A stretch of DNA of 64,000 bases, taken from assembly GCA_964019425.1 (NCBI GenBank), contig OZ025865.1, forward strand, positions 249,501 through 313,500, written 5' to 3'. Made by a program: the position numbers and the translations under genes. Under the pieces are notes generated by a model that saw only the letters and a list, made by a program, of their open reading frames with translations, did not search any database and was not told the origin of the DNA. Below are positions 55,908 through 64,000 of this stretch, in pieces. Within the stretch, counting starts at the first letter, position 1. Each line of letters opens with the position of its first letter. This DNA comes from Flectonema sp. DT1601. Its lineage: Eukaryota; Euglenozoa; Diplonemea; Diplonemida; Diplonemidae.

Positions 55908-57242
55908 TTACCATTCACTCGACACGCTAGTGCTCATAGTTGCCGTTGCAGCACTGGTACAAAGAGTTTGTGACGTGCAGCTGTTTGTTGTCCCAGAAGG
56001 TGACAATAATATGTCAGATGCCACTATGAACTCAACACTAATAGTTGGTGATGTACACCTTTGCATGTACAAACTCATCTCCTTTGCACTCTCAAAAGTC
56101 CTGCTGTCAATCTGGGATATTTTTGATCCAACGTATTGTTCGATGCCACATTGGTGAGCGCTGCTTCCGGTTGTCACACCTGACAGGTAGACGGCTTCTT
56201 TTTGGTTTTTTAAATTGCGCAGTACTAATCCCCAAAAATCACCAGGGGTTCTCGTCAATTCAACAATCACCGTGTTACAGAGCTCATCACTGCTGTAGTT
56301 GTTGCTTTTTAATTTTAATAAAAAAGACACCTCCGATACTCCTTGAGAATGAATTTGAATTTCTTTAGCAGTCGGGTTTCGAACTCCATTAACTTCCAAA
56401 ATTTTTGAATTAACGAAACGAGAAAATCCGTATCGGGCGGCAGGACCATCCTTTTTAACTCCGGATATTTCGAGGATACCATCAGGTCTTTTACGCATTT
56501 TTATACCTAGCGGTTCATCAATTTGCTTATGCAGTAGGGTTCTATATCGATGCATACCAATGGATAGCTTGTCTCTAGAATAATGAAGAAATTTAACTGA
56601 CGGACTTCCCTCACTTGCCGTTGGAAGTTCTTTTAGAAAAACAGATCCCTGAGCAGATTGTAAGAAATCCGGTACTGTCATTCCGTCTCTGGCCATAACT
56701 CTAATAAAGTGACCAAGTTTTTTAAGTTGATCGTCGTTTTGACGGTTTCTGTCCCATTCTGTGATGACAACTGAGTTGTTGTAGTTTACTATGAAATCTG
56801 ACCTATCGTCTATGAGTAAGACGTGTGACAAGTCTCGACCTAATAAAGTTAGGTCTTTTTTTATTGGATGTTGGTCAGTTGGAGGAAACCATCGAGCGTC
56901 TTTATATACTAGGTTGTCACATCTCTGCTTACGATCAAGAGTTCCTAATGCCAATCTAGCTGTATCCTTAGCCGAGGCCGTCCATATTATTATTTCACAA
57001 ATTTTTGAAATGCTTTCCATAAATTCTTTTACATAAGGACGTCCTTCAAATACGCTTATCGATTTAGTGCTTGAACCGTTTCGAACTTCCTTCTTACACC
57101 AACACCCAAGCGTACCATCCAAGTCCAATACTACTGTATATAATTTATCTCCATCTGACTCACTCTTCTCTCTTACTAGGTAGTTAGACTCCTCTGGAGG
57201 GACCATAATTGGTACCTTTTCCAGACTTAGTTGGCAACCCAT
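55908..57242 (-). CDS. FCP1/SCP-type HAD phosphatase with two PDZ domains and a lipid-anchor N-terminus
   Basis: A 444-aa protein. Residues 36-190 form an FCP1-homology domain: DLDGT at 40-44 (nucleophile D40, acid D42), WTAS at 87-90 and KKDLTLLGRDLSHVLLIDDR at 128-147, the order used by CTDSP/TIM50-like phosphatases. Two PDZ-like domains follow at about 240-312 (EPLGIKMRKRPDGILEISGV) and 324-405 (WGLVLRNLKNQ, VYLSGVTTGSSAHQCGI). It starts MGCQLS, a Gly2-Cys3 pair typical of N-myristoylation plus palmitoylation, so a membrane-bound phosphatase is likely. SCP phosphatases dephosphorylate pSer/pThr, classically on the RNA polymerase II tail; the substrate here is unknown. A TTTTTCTTACAG acceptor at 57255 leaves a 12-nt leader. 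Confidence 0.85.
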   Translation of the reverse strand: MGCQLSLEKVPIMVPPEESNYLVREKSESDGDKLYTVVLDLDGTLGCWCKKEVRNGSSTKSISVFEGRPYVKEFMESISKICEIIIWTASAKDTARLALGTLDRKQRCDNLVYKDARWFPPTDQHPIKKDLTLLGRDLSHVLLIDDRSDFIVNYNNSVVITEWDRNRQNDDQLKKLGHFIRVMARDGMTVPDFLQSAQGSVFLKELPTASEGSPSVKFLHYSRDKLSIGMHRYRTLLHKQIDEPLGIKMRKRPDGILEISGVKKDGPAARYGFSRFVNSKILEVNGVRNPTAKEIQIHSQGVSEVSFLLKLKSNNYSSDELCNTVIVELTRTPGDFWGLVLRNLKNQKEAVYLSGVTTGSSAHQCGIEQYVGSKISQIDSRTFESAKEMSLYMQRCTSPTISVEFIVASDILLSPSGTTNSCTSQTLCTSAATATMSTSVSSEW

Positions 57243-57405
57243 AGGTTGATTGTCCTGTAAGAAAAATGATGTAATTTTTTTTTTTTTTTTTTGTTAAAGT
57301 AATTATTTTTTTTCTAATTTGACACACACATATATAAATGATACGAACCCTCTAAAAGAAATATCCCAGACGTACTCTACGAGTTCCGGAAACTAAATCT
57401 TTTTA

Positions 57406-57441
<36 letters not shown>

Positions 57442-57745
57442 CCTTTCCGAAGAGCAGTGCTTGTCAAAGCCCTTCAATAGAAATCCCCATTTCAGCCTTT
57501 AGCTGATCATCTGGTGGATGAAATTTTCGTGAATTTTTAGCACGATTTAGTACAAAGAAAGGTAACAAAGGAGGTTCAAAGAAAGAAAGAAAAAAAGAAG
57601 AAGAAAAGGCTCTTCAATACTGACATATTAATGTTCAGAAGCGACGTAACGATAAATTTAACTCAAACTCAGAGGTCCGAGTTTTCAGTAATGTTTCCAC
57701 GTCAGAATACTTTGAGATATTTCTTATGCGTAGAATATACCTCAC
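57243..57745. other. Spacer upstream of the FCP1-PDZ gene
   Basis: Includes the acceptor, T-runs at 57275-57291 and 57411-57438, and a purine-rich stretch near 57560-57610. No gene is seen. Confidence 0.6.
57255..57270 (-). promoter_or_regulatory. 3' splice acceptor before the FCP1-PDZ gene
   Basis: CATTTTTCTTACAG ends at 57255, 12 nt before the ATG; a clean pyrimidine tract. Confidence 0.55.
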
Positions 57746-58531
57746 TTAGGCAGAGCTGGCCTTGATCGACTCTTCTTTTGGGATTTCCATTTCTGATTCA
57801 TCACTTTTGGCGGTTTTAGATTTAGATTTCTTTTTGGTAGTTTTCTTTGTTTCAGTTTTAGTGTCTTCAGCAGCGGCGACTTTCTCTGTTTCAGTTTCAG
57901 TGTCTGCAGCTTTAGGCTTTGCTCTGTATGGACTCCTTTCGTATGGCTGCTTCTTAACTTTGAATGGAAATATTTTCATTTTGTAATCCGTGTGATCTTC
58001 CAATAGCGTCACACCAATTGGTTTGTATGTCGCAACTCCCCGGAGACCACACTGACGTGCCTTGCTAAGGATTTCCATCGCTCCTTTTTCATCATTGAAA
58101 TCAGGAGTAGATATGCCAACAAGGACCATGGAAAGTCCACCTGATAATCGCTCTGAACAAGTAATTTCTAATGCACATCCGAGGTTACCATCTTCTAATA
58201 CTTTTATTAGAACTTTTAGATTACGTTCTAAGTGACCAGACAATGTCGGAATGATCCATTTACCTTGTGTGATACCTGCTTTTGATAATCTCTCCAGAAT
58301 GTATTGTTTTCTTAAGTCGCTGACGCCGTTTTGGGATTCTTCCTTCCAAGAAGCTGCTTCATTAATCAAATCAGCTTCTGGAACACCCCACTCTACAGGT
58401 TTACCATCTGGAGTAAATCCAAACCACTGACTCTTTACATTATCACTCATTACTTTGTTGTCGACCATGAATTGACGAAGTGGTTGCTTCGCAGTTTTCC
58501 ATAGGGTAGCATGCCTCGTTATCAATCCCAT
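57746..58531 (-). CDS. UPF0696/DUF1917-like protein
   Basis: A 261-aa protein. Residues about 90-190 follow the layout of UPF0696 (BLES03/C11orf68): GITQGKWII, a helix, LGCALEITCS, then LVGISTPDFNDEKGAMEILS and GLRGVATYKPIGVTLLE. Known members have an eIF4E-like fold and no settled function. The C-terminus is a charged Lys/Thr/Glu tail. The N-terminus (MGLITRHATLWKTAKQPLRQ) is basic and amphipathic, possibly a mitochondrial signal. AATCAG at 58552 leaves a 20-nt leader. The family call rests on pattern recall only. Confidence 0.5.
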   Translation of the reverse strand: MGLITRHATLWKTAKQPLRQFMVDNKVMSDNVKSQWFGFTPDGKPVEWGVPEADLINEAASWKEESQNGVSDLRKQYILERLSKAGITQGKWIIPTLSGHLERNLKVLIKVLEDGNLGCALEITCSERLSGGLSMVLVGISTPDFNDEKGAMEILSKARQCGLRGVATYKPIGVTLLEDHTDYKMKIFPFKVKKQPYERSPYRAKPKAADTETETEKVAAAEDTKTETKKTTKKKSKSKTAKSDESEMEIPKEESIKASSA

Positions 58532-58928
58532 ATTATTATTATTTTAATTGTCTGATTATATTGTAGGGTTTTTTTTTTTTGTTTGATTAAAAAAATGAAA
58601 AAAAAAAAAAAAAAAAAACCATCTACACGGCGTCTCCATTTTGAAGAGTTGTTATAAACCACAAACAAACACCTCAACAAGTTGGCAGACAACTCACCGA
58701 CGTGTATCAACGATAAGGATAGCTGTGTTGTACATCAGTGGATTAGTTTATTTATTTTTTTTTTTTTATTTTTTTTTTTGGTTCGCTTGGATAGCTGCAA
58801 CAGTCATTTCTCACATGAAGAAAAACTAGAAAGGAAACAAAGAAGAGTGTTGTTGTTTTTTTTTTTTTTTTTTTTTTAAACGGAGGTCTTTTTTTCAATT
58901 CCAGAGACTTCTTTTGTAATTTTAATAA
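58532..58928. other. Spacer between TPT1 and the UPF0696-like gene
   Basis: T/A runs at 58569-58580, 58596-58618 and 58857-58877, and a GC-richer island at 58640-58740 that may be transcribed leader. No gene is supported. Confidence 0.55.
58552..58565 (-). promoter_or_regulatory. 3' splice acceptor before the UPF0696-like gene
   Basis: CAATATAATCAG ends at 58552, 20 nt before the ATG, with a T22 tract a little further upstream. Confidence 0.4.
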
Positions 58929-59072
58929 TTACGATCTTTCAATTTTTTCAATTTTTTCAAAAAATTCAGGTTTTATGTATCCAGCGTGATCTCCAGGTGT
59001 TAGGATTACACTGTTTTTGTTTGGTTTTGTTTTGTTTTGTTTTAAATGCGCTAAATTGAAATTTGATTTTTT

Positions 59073-59117
<45 letters not shown>

Positions 59118-59656
59118 GGAGGAACACACTTGTTATCAGACATGAATATCTTATGCCCGGCAGCGAGGTATTTTGTTATATTAACGTAAACAGCGTATTG
59201 ACAATTTGACCTCATTCCACTGATGACGCCATCACGTAGTCCAGGTGCCATATGAATGTGTTGTCTTTCCATTCGACACAATCCATCTTTTTTTATCATA
59301 TCAATACAACGCTCGTACGTTCCATGAATAGCGATCGGAACGTCCTTTGGGTTGGTTATTTCCTTCATTAAAAGACTTTCATCCAGTCCTAACCCAGCAC
59401 TATGACCTTGATTCGCCGCGATGTATAATTGACCATCTGGTCCTTTCTTAGTCTTAAACCTCTTCTTTGCGTTGTTATCAACCAACCACAAGACATCTTT
59501 ATTTGTTAACGGAAGTTTTTTTTTAGATACGATTTCGCTTACCGAAACAAACCCCTCTGGAGACATGTCAAATCCTTCTTTTACTGCTCCGTGTCGTAAT
59601 ATGTAAGAAAAAGTTTTACTGTACTGAACTTGTTTGCCTGGGGCTATGTGAGACAT
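58929..59656 (-). CDS. TPT1: tRNA 2'-phosphotransferase, two exons
   Basis: Exons 59656..59130 and 59010..58929 join to 202 aa. TPT1/KptA removes the splice-junction 2'-phosphate left by fungal/plant-type tRNA ligation, using NAD+. Visible family motifs: ILRHG (R21, H22), RFKTK (R66), HGT at 111-113, RQHIHMA (R131, H133) and the Arg of GMRSNC (R149). Splicing replaces a spurious poly-Phe tail with VILTPGD and GYIKPEFFEKI, the conserved C-terminus. That match is strong evidence for the intron. The ATG follows an A16 leader; the nearest acceptor (AAACAG) ends at 59698. Confidence 0.9.
59011..59129 (-). other. TPT1 intron (119 nt) containing a T31 run
   Basis: Donor GTGTGT, acceptor AAAAACAG, phase 2. 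Inside are a T31 tract followed by A-rich DNA and a GTTTT-type simple repeat (plus strand 59016-59041). Confidence 0.88.
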
Positions 59657-60249
59657 TATTGTTTTTTTTTTTTTTTTAGTGTCGTTTGTTTTGGTTACTG
59701 TTTATAACGTAAAATCTGTTAAAAGAATGAAGATAAAGAGTAATTGTAGTTATAGTAGTTATAGTACAGAAAAAAAGTTATCTAAAAAAAGTTCACTTTT
59801 AGGCCTTCATTCCATGTTGAAGCTAACAAGCTCTGTAACACTGTGTCACAGTAACTGTTGTTTCACAGGTATTGTTCTCCTGGGTCAGAGCGATCATCAT
59901 GCATGTGCTTGGTATCCTTTGATAAGAATTATTATGTTAGACTAAAAACACACAACAACAACAAAAAAAAAAAAAAAGCAATACGGCTAGTGCCAAGGCA
60001 ATCGACTGCAAACACCTCAGTGTGCACTCGGCCAGGGATAGAAGGGTTAGCGAGGGGTCGATAATATGTGACAAAAAATTGAAATCAAAGAAAAACACTT
60101 GAATAAAAAAACTCGAATTTGTAATTCTCGAAGCAGATACTTTTTGTGGAAAAAAAAAAAAAAAAAAAACTCCGTCCCAATATCCACAGAGTTGTATCTG
60201 CTTTGTTAATAGCAAGAAAAACAGACGGCTTAATTAATTAATAATATAT
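59657..60249. other. Spacer between USP-like gene and TPT1
   Basis: T-run 59662-59677, A-runs 59962-59976 and 60151-60169, and a GC-richer stretch at 59805-59910 without a convincing frame. No gene is seen. Confidence 0.55.
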
Positions 60250-61239
60250 TTATGATATGGTGCAATACTCTCCTTTTTTTTCCGCTGTGCTGCCGTCTTC
60301 TCTGGCAACGCTGATCCACCCGTCTTCATCTGTTTCCGGAGGTGGAACTTCCTCATTCGCTTCATAAAATAAGAGAACAGGAATATGTTTACCAACAGCC
60401 AAAAATTCAACGACGTGGTTCCATTTTGATGATATTTCCCGAACTGAAGTGTCGTCGAAATGAAACCAAATCGGTTGAGACGACTTCCGACGAGCAGGAA
60501 ATCGAAAAAAACAAGTATAATGCATTCCAGGATAGTAACAAATGAACCCTTTTAAACTACCACTTAATAAGCCAGTCTCAGTACTTGAGGACCATCCGTG
60601 AAGTGACGTGATGTCAACGGTGTTGTAGATTGTTGAAGCAAACGCTCTAATATCATTTTTTAGTATTTCTTGTTCGTCAATTGAATATTTCTTCCAAACA
60701 ATATGATAAGGAAATATACAAGGAGTATAATGAAAGGTTGTTCCAAGATCTACTAGGGACACTTTCAACAAGTTCGACAGCGATAAAGTTGTCTCCGCAA
60801 TCCCTTTCAAGAATAAAGGAGCGCTAATCATACTGCATGACGGTGGTAGTACTCGTAGTAGTGGATCGTTGGGAGCTGATTCGGCTGCGTTTTGCATTAA
60901 TTTTCTAACTAAAAACTCAAATGTCTCAACTGCATCGGACATCTTCTCATTTTCAACATCAGTGTCCTTGTCTGCTTCTACAGCCTCTCTAACTAAGTCA
61001 GGTTTTAGGTAAGTTCCTGTTGTTCTATCGGCTGCTTGTAGCAAATATCTCACTTCACAGAATAGACATGGCTCTGGTGCACAACACTTATGACCGGCTT
61101 CAATTATACCTGAACGGAGTTGATCGAGATGTAGGCAACCTTGTAAACAGACATTTAAAAAACAATGATACGCATTAACATTATTAAACAATCCTTTATG
61201 AGGATTGCGGTGGTTAGCACCAGTGGGTGTACCGACCAT
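60250..61239 (-). CDS. USP53/USP54-like ubiquitin-specific protease
   Basis: A 329-aa C19-type peptidase domain and little else. The Cys box KGLFNN..NAYHCFLNVCLQ (C26) has the CFLN form of USP53/54 rather than the usual CYMN. A zinc-site-like GHKCCAPEPCLFCEV follows. The His box is ICYYPGMHYTCFFRF (His near 240) and the Asp is in WFHFDDTSVREISSKWNHVV; both track USP53/54 closely. USP54 cleaves Lys63-linked chains and USP53 was once thought inactive; all three catalytic residues appear present here. The ATG at 61239 is chosen over an upstream GTG; an AATTCAG acceptor at 61248 leaves an 8-nt leader. Animal relatives are much longer. Confidence 0.8.
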   Translation of the reverse strand: MVGTPTGANHRNPHKGLFNNVNAYHCFLNVCLQGCLHLDQLRSGIIEAGHKCCAPEPCLFCEVRYLLQAADRTTGTYLKPDLVREAVEADKDTDVENEKMSDAVETFEFLVRKLMQNAAESAPNDPLLRVLPPSCSMISAPLFLKGIAETTLSLSNLLKVSLVDLGTTFHYTPCIFPYHIVWKKYSIDEQEILKNDIRAFASTIYNTVDITSLHGWSSSTETGLLSGSLKGFICYYPGMHYTCFFRFPARRKSSQPIWFHFDDTSVREISSKWNHVVEFLAVGKHIPVLLFYEANEEVPPPETDEDGWISVAREDGSTAEKKGEYCTIS

Positions 61240-61609
61240 CTGGTTCACTGAATTGAGATTTAAAAAAAAAAATTAAAATTTACTGATTAACTCTAAATGA
61301 TGAAAACGTCTTATCAAAATAACCTCCTTCAGCATGTCTTAGTCTCACCGCTGACAATAACGAAATAATTACACAAATAGTAGAGTTTTTTTTTTTTTTT
61401 TTTTTGGTCAGTCGCAACCGGATAAGAGTTATTCTGACTTGTATAGTATGCGAGGGCGAGAACGAGGGGGAGCTAAAGAGACAAGTGAGTTGAGGGAGGG
61501 GCAGAGAATAATAACAATAAGATTCAACTTAACTTAACGTATTTGTCTGGGTTTGCTGACAATTTTTTTTTTTTTTTTTTTTTTTTCCCCCGTCATTCTT
61601 TCATTCATT

Positions 61610-61644
<35 letters not shown>

Positions 61645-61791
61645 CCCTCCCCCTCCATATATGACTTTCATTGACTATGAGTATGAGCGACACTCGACAG
61701 TGAAAAAAAAAAGTATAAAACAACCCCCTTTTATAATCGTTGGATACGCTTGGTAAAGCTTACTAATCTAATCACAGACTTCTATCTTTTA

Positions 61792-61839
<48 letters not shown>

Positions 61840-63710
61840 TGACAAATACATCAAACTATGACATCAGCAAGCAGAAGACTCGTCTGAGAGATATTTTTTT
61901 AAAAAAAATTAAAAAAAAAAAAAAAAAAGGGGGAAGGGAAGAAGAATTCTTTTTTATTTTCATTTTTTTTTTTTTTCCCGTACGTAGCCTCGAACTCGCA
62001 TTACGTTCTTCAGTACTGTTACACAACTCATGGCTCAGTAAAGAAAGAAAGTGTTGAAACAAGAAAATAGTTTTAAAAAAAAAAATTGGCATACGGTCAC
62101 GCAGCTACCCATAGAACAAAAGTATTTCTTTTTTTTTTTCAGGATGGCAGAAGCCTCACTAAGAAAAAAAAATATAAAACAAAAATAAATAGAATTTTTT
62201 TTCTTTTTTTTTTTTTGAAAAAAAAAAAAATAAATAAATAAGTAGTATAAGAGAGAGAACAGTGCGATAATGACAATATTTCACTGTCGGGAGAGACACT
62301 GCACCTCCAGCCATTCCCTCGCAAACTTCGACAGATCGCCTGACGCTGCCTCGAATTGCTTTTTTTCTTATTTTTCTCTTTCTTTTTTTTTTAAAAGCCG
62401 CGACCAGTCAAATCTTAATAAAAGAAATGGCTCAGCTACACAGCTGCGACAAACTCTTTTTTTTCAGCCTGACAGGTTTCAGTAGTTACAAAAAAAAAAA
62501 AAAAAGTGACGGAGGGGAGAATAGAAACAAAATGGTTTTTTTTTTTTTTTTTTTTTTTTTTTTGAAATATTTAACTAACATTTCTCTAGGTACATTACTG
62601 CAGCATTCGGTAGACCCTGATGCAAGAGAAGAGATCTCCCCTGTCTTTTATACATACACATCCAACCAGACACCCTACTTGCACAAAAATAGTGCAACCA
62701 TTTCCAGGGTAATTGCCTCTGCCCCCGCTTGGTGCATTTCAAGGTAAAAGAAAATAGAATAATGGATATTTCAATCACACTAAAAATTAGTTCTGTGTAA
62801 TCACAAAAAAAATAAATAGAAGAAAAAGAAAAAAAAAAAAATGAAGGGGAAAGTACACAATAATTAATCCTTTTTTTTTTTTTTTTTTGTCTTCAGCAGC
62901 ATCCTGCACACAGTCGAAGGAACGATTTATCATTACCATATCAGAACGACATGTGTAATAGATTGATACGTGAAAGAAAAGGAAGACGCTTAGTGTTGTT
63001 GAAAAGAAAACAACCCCCCACCAGAATGAGTGGACTCCCTAAACGCTTTTGCTTTCCCTATCAAAGGATACGTGCAGTCAGAAAATCACTTCTTGATATC
63101 TCACACATTTTCAAAAAAAAAAAAAAAAAAAAAAAACACTTTTTGTTTTTTTATTTGTGTGCAATAGCCCCCCACAAGAAAACAAAAAATAAAAATATAG
63201 AAAAAAAAAATTAAAAAAAAAGGTAAAGGGGTGGGGAAGAGAGAGGAACAAAAAATAAAAAAAAAATAATCGCATTAAAGGAAAAGAAAAAGGGTTTACT
63301 ATAAAAAAATAAAAAAAAAAAAAGACACCTTCCCGTAGGGCACAATAACCTCGTAAGGGGTTTTGATATGGTAGGCAAATTTTAATTTCTACTTGTGCTG
63401 CCACTACTAGAAAGACACTTCCCAACCTCGACTACAATGATTAAATCTGGCCAGTCCGAAGAACGAGCTTATAGTCCGTTTTTATGGTTTTATTTATTTT
63501 TTTTTTTTTTCCAAAATCGTCAGAAACGAATTTTTCCATTCATGCAAAAAAAAAAAAAAAAAAAAAACTCCTTCATTTTTATCGTTTCACAAGGCTGTGC
63601 ATTTTTTTTTTCCCTGTCATTTTTTTTTTTTTTTTTTTTTTTTTTTTGTCAAGTTTGGTTTTTTTTAACCAAATCATATCTCAGAATCCAAGAGTTTCAC
63701 GTGACGTAGA
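61240..63710. other. 2.5-kb gene-poor spacer
   Basis: Dominated by homopolymers (T33 at 61801, A29 at 61613, T21 at 61560, T27 at 62535, T18 at 62871, A22 at 63115, A22 at 63546). Exon-like islands: a possible two-exon 26-aa ORF 62031..61984 plus 61883..61851 (starts MSCVTVLKNV), and an open stretch 62366..62281 (EAASGDLSKFAREWLEV). GC-richer islands at 62590-62745 and 63005-63100 have no clear frame. Confidence 0.45.
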
Positions 63711-64000
63711 TCATGTTGCTCCTCCTGATCTCATCTTGTCGTTATATTGCCGAATCGCTTGAAGGTTTTGTTGGATATTCGTTGCAGTCAAATCCTGTTT
63801 TTTTTTTTTTTTTTTTTTTAATGTGGTGAATCGTTGGTTGAGATTATTATAACAAGAACATACTGATAGCCCTTCACCATCCTTCACCGAACAGGGAATG
63901 TCATTTGGCGGTTTGCCGTCTATCCATTGTCGTATCTTGAAGAGACGATCTTCTCCTTTTGACGGGGATACGTACGCTTGTTGGTGATTTTGCTGTTTTG
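63711..64000 (-). CDS. Partial gene at right edge: last two exons
   Basis: Exon 64000..63864 (open at the window edge; contains EDRLFKIRQWIDGKPPNDIP) joins in phase 0 across a 69-nt intron to 63794..63711, ending DKMRSGGAT then TGA. Composition is clearly protein-like in both pieces and the splice signals match WASHC2 introns. I do not recognise the family. The N-terminal part lies outside the window. Confidence 0.6.
   Translation of the reverse strand, partial: KQQNHQQAYVSPSKGEDRLFKIRQWIDGKPPNDIPCSVKDGEGLSVCSCYNNLNQRFTTLKKKKKKKQDLTATNIQQNLQAIRQYNDKMRSGGAT
63795..63863 (-). other. Intron of the right-edge gene (69 nt)
   Basis: Donor GTATGT, acceptor A-run plus ACAG. An A-run of about 20 nt directly precedes the acceptor instead of a pyrimidine tract. 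Confidence 0.7.

Noticed and set aside
59051-59129. Poly-Phe C-terminal extension of TPT1
   Set aside because: It is translation of an intronic T-run; the conserved family C-terminus appears only after splicing.
61240-61248. GTG start upstream of the USP-like gene
   Set aside because: An ATG nine bases later follows the acceptor directly, and GTG starts are rare in nuclear genes.
61980-62005. Possible tRNA T-arm (GCGAGTTCGAGGC on the minus strand)
   Set aside because: The T-stem does not pair and no D-arm, anticodon arm or acceptor stem is found. No tRNA was identified in the window.

Overview
The window is nuclear DNA from an AT-rich eukaryotic protist. All fourteen genes I am confident in lie on the minus strand, over the full 64 kb. 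Cis introns are few and short (66-137 nt). Spacers are packed with poly(A)/poly(T) runs of 10-35 nt. Nearly every start codon lies 8-52 nt downstream (minus strand) of an NAG 3' splice acceptor. One-strand arrays plus an acceptor just ahead of each ATG are the hallmark of polycistronic transcription with spliced-leader trans-splicing. I therefore favour a euglenozoan (diplonemid- or kinetoplastid-like), as an inference only: no spliced-leader RNA gene was found, and ordinary 5'-UTR introns remain possible. Mitochondrial-type proteins (ribosome recycling factor, UPF0126 protein with a presequence, a helical-repeat protein) show an organelle with its own translation.

Layout in plus-strand order (transcription runs right to left): 1.4-3.4 kb, UPF0126 membrane protein and mitochondrial RRF; 6.7-8.9 kb, a PDZ + ten-helix EamA-like transporter fusion; 9.7-42.6 kb, two adjacent paralogous intronless giant coiled-coil genes (2,935 and 7,628 aa); 42.9-45.3 kb, a 143-aa protein and a mitochondrial helical-repeat candidate; 46.2-49.4 kb, a four-exon WASHC2/FAM21 gene; 49.8-50.1 kb, a 90-aa protein; 50.1-55.9 kb, a gene-poor stretch with an isolated LSU rRNA fragment and several exon-like islands; 55.9-61.2 kb, an FCP1-type phosphatase with two PDZ domains, a UPF0696-like protein, tRNA 2'-phosphotransferase and a USP53/54-like protease; right edge, the last two exons of a further gene.

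The most striking system is the giant pair. Both have a basic Ser/Pro N-terminus, a short coiled coil, a beta-rich globular region, a very long coiled coil and a basic Ser/Pro tail. The larger carries about 60 copies of a 43-residue repeat in three arrays, then about 2,450 residues built on a different repeat, E-x3-R with a modal spacing of 40. I recognise neither repeat. They look like cytoskeletal rulers or linkers.

Other points of note: the WASHC2 and TPT1 ends were recovered only by splicing; two PDZ fusions have unusual partners; two small dispersed repeat families sit in the spacers; and several GC-richer islands in the spacers read like short exons, so spliced small genes are probably under-called here.
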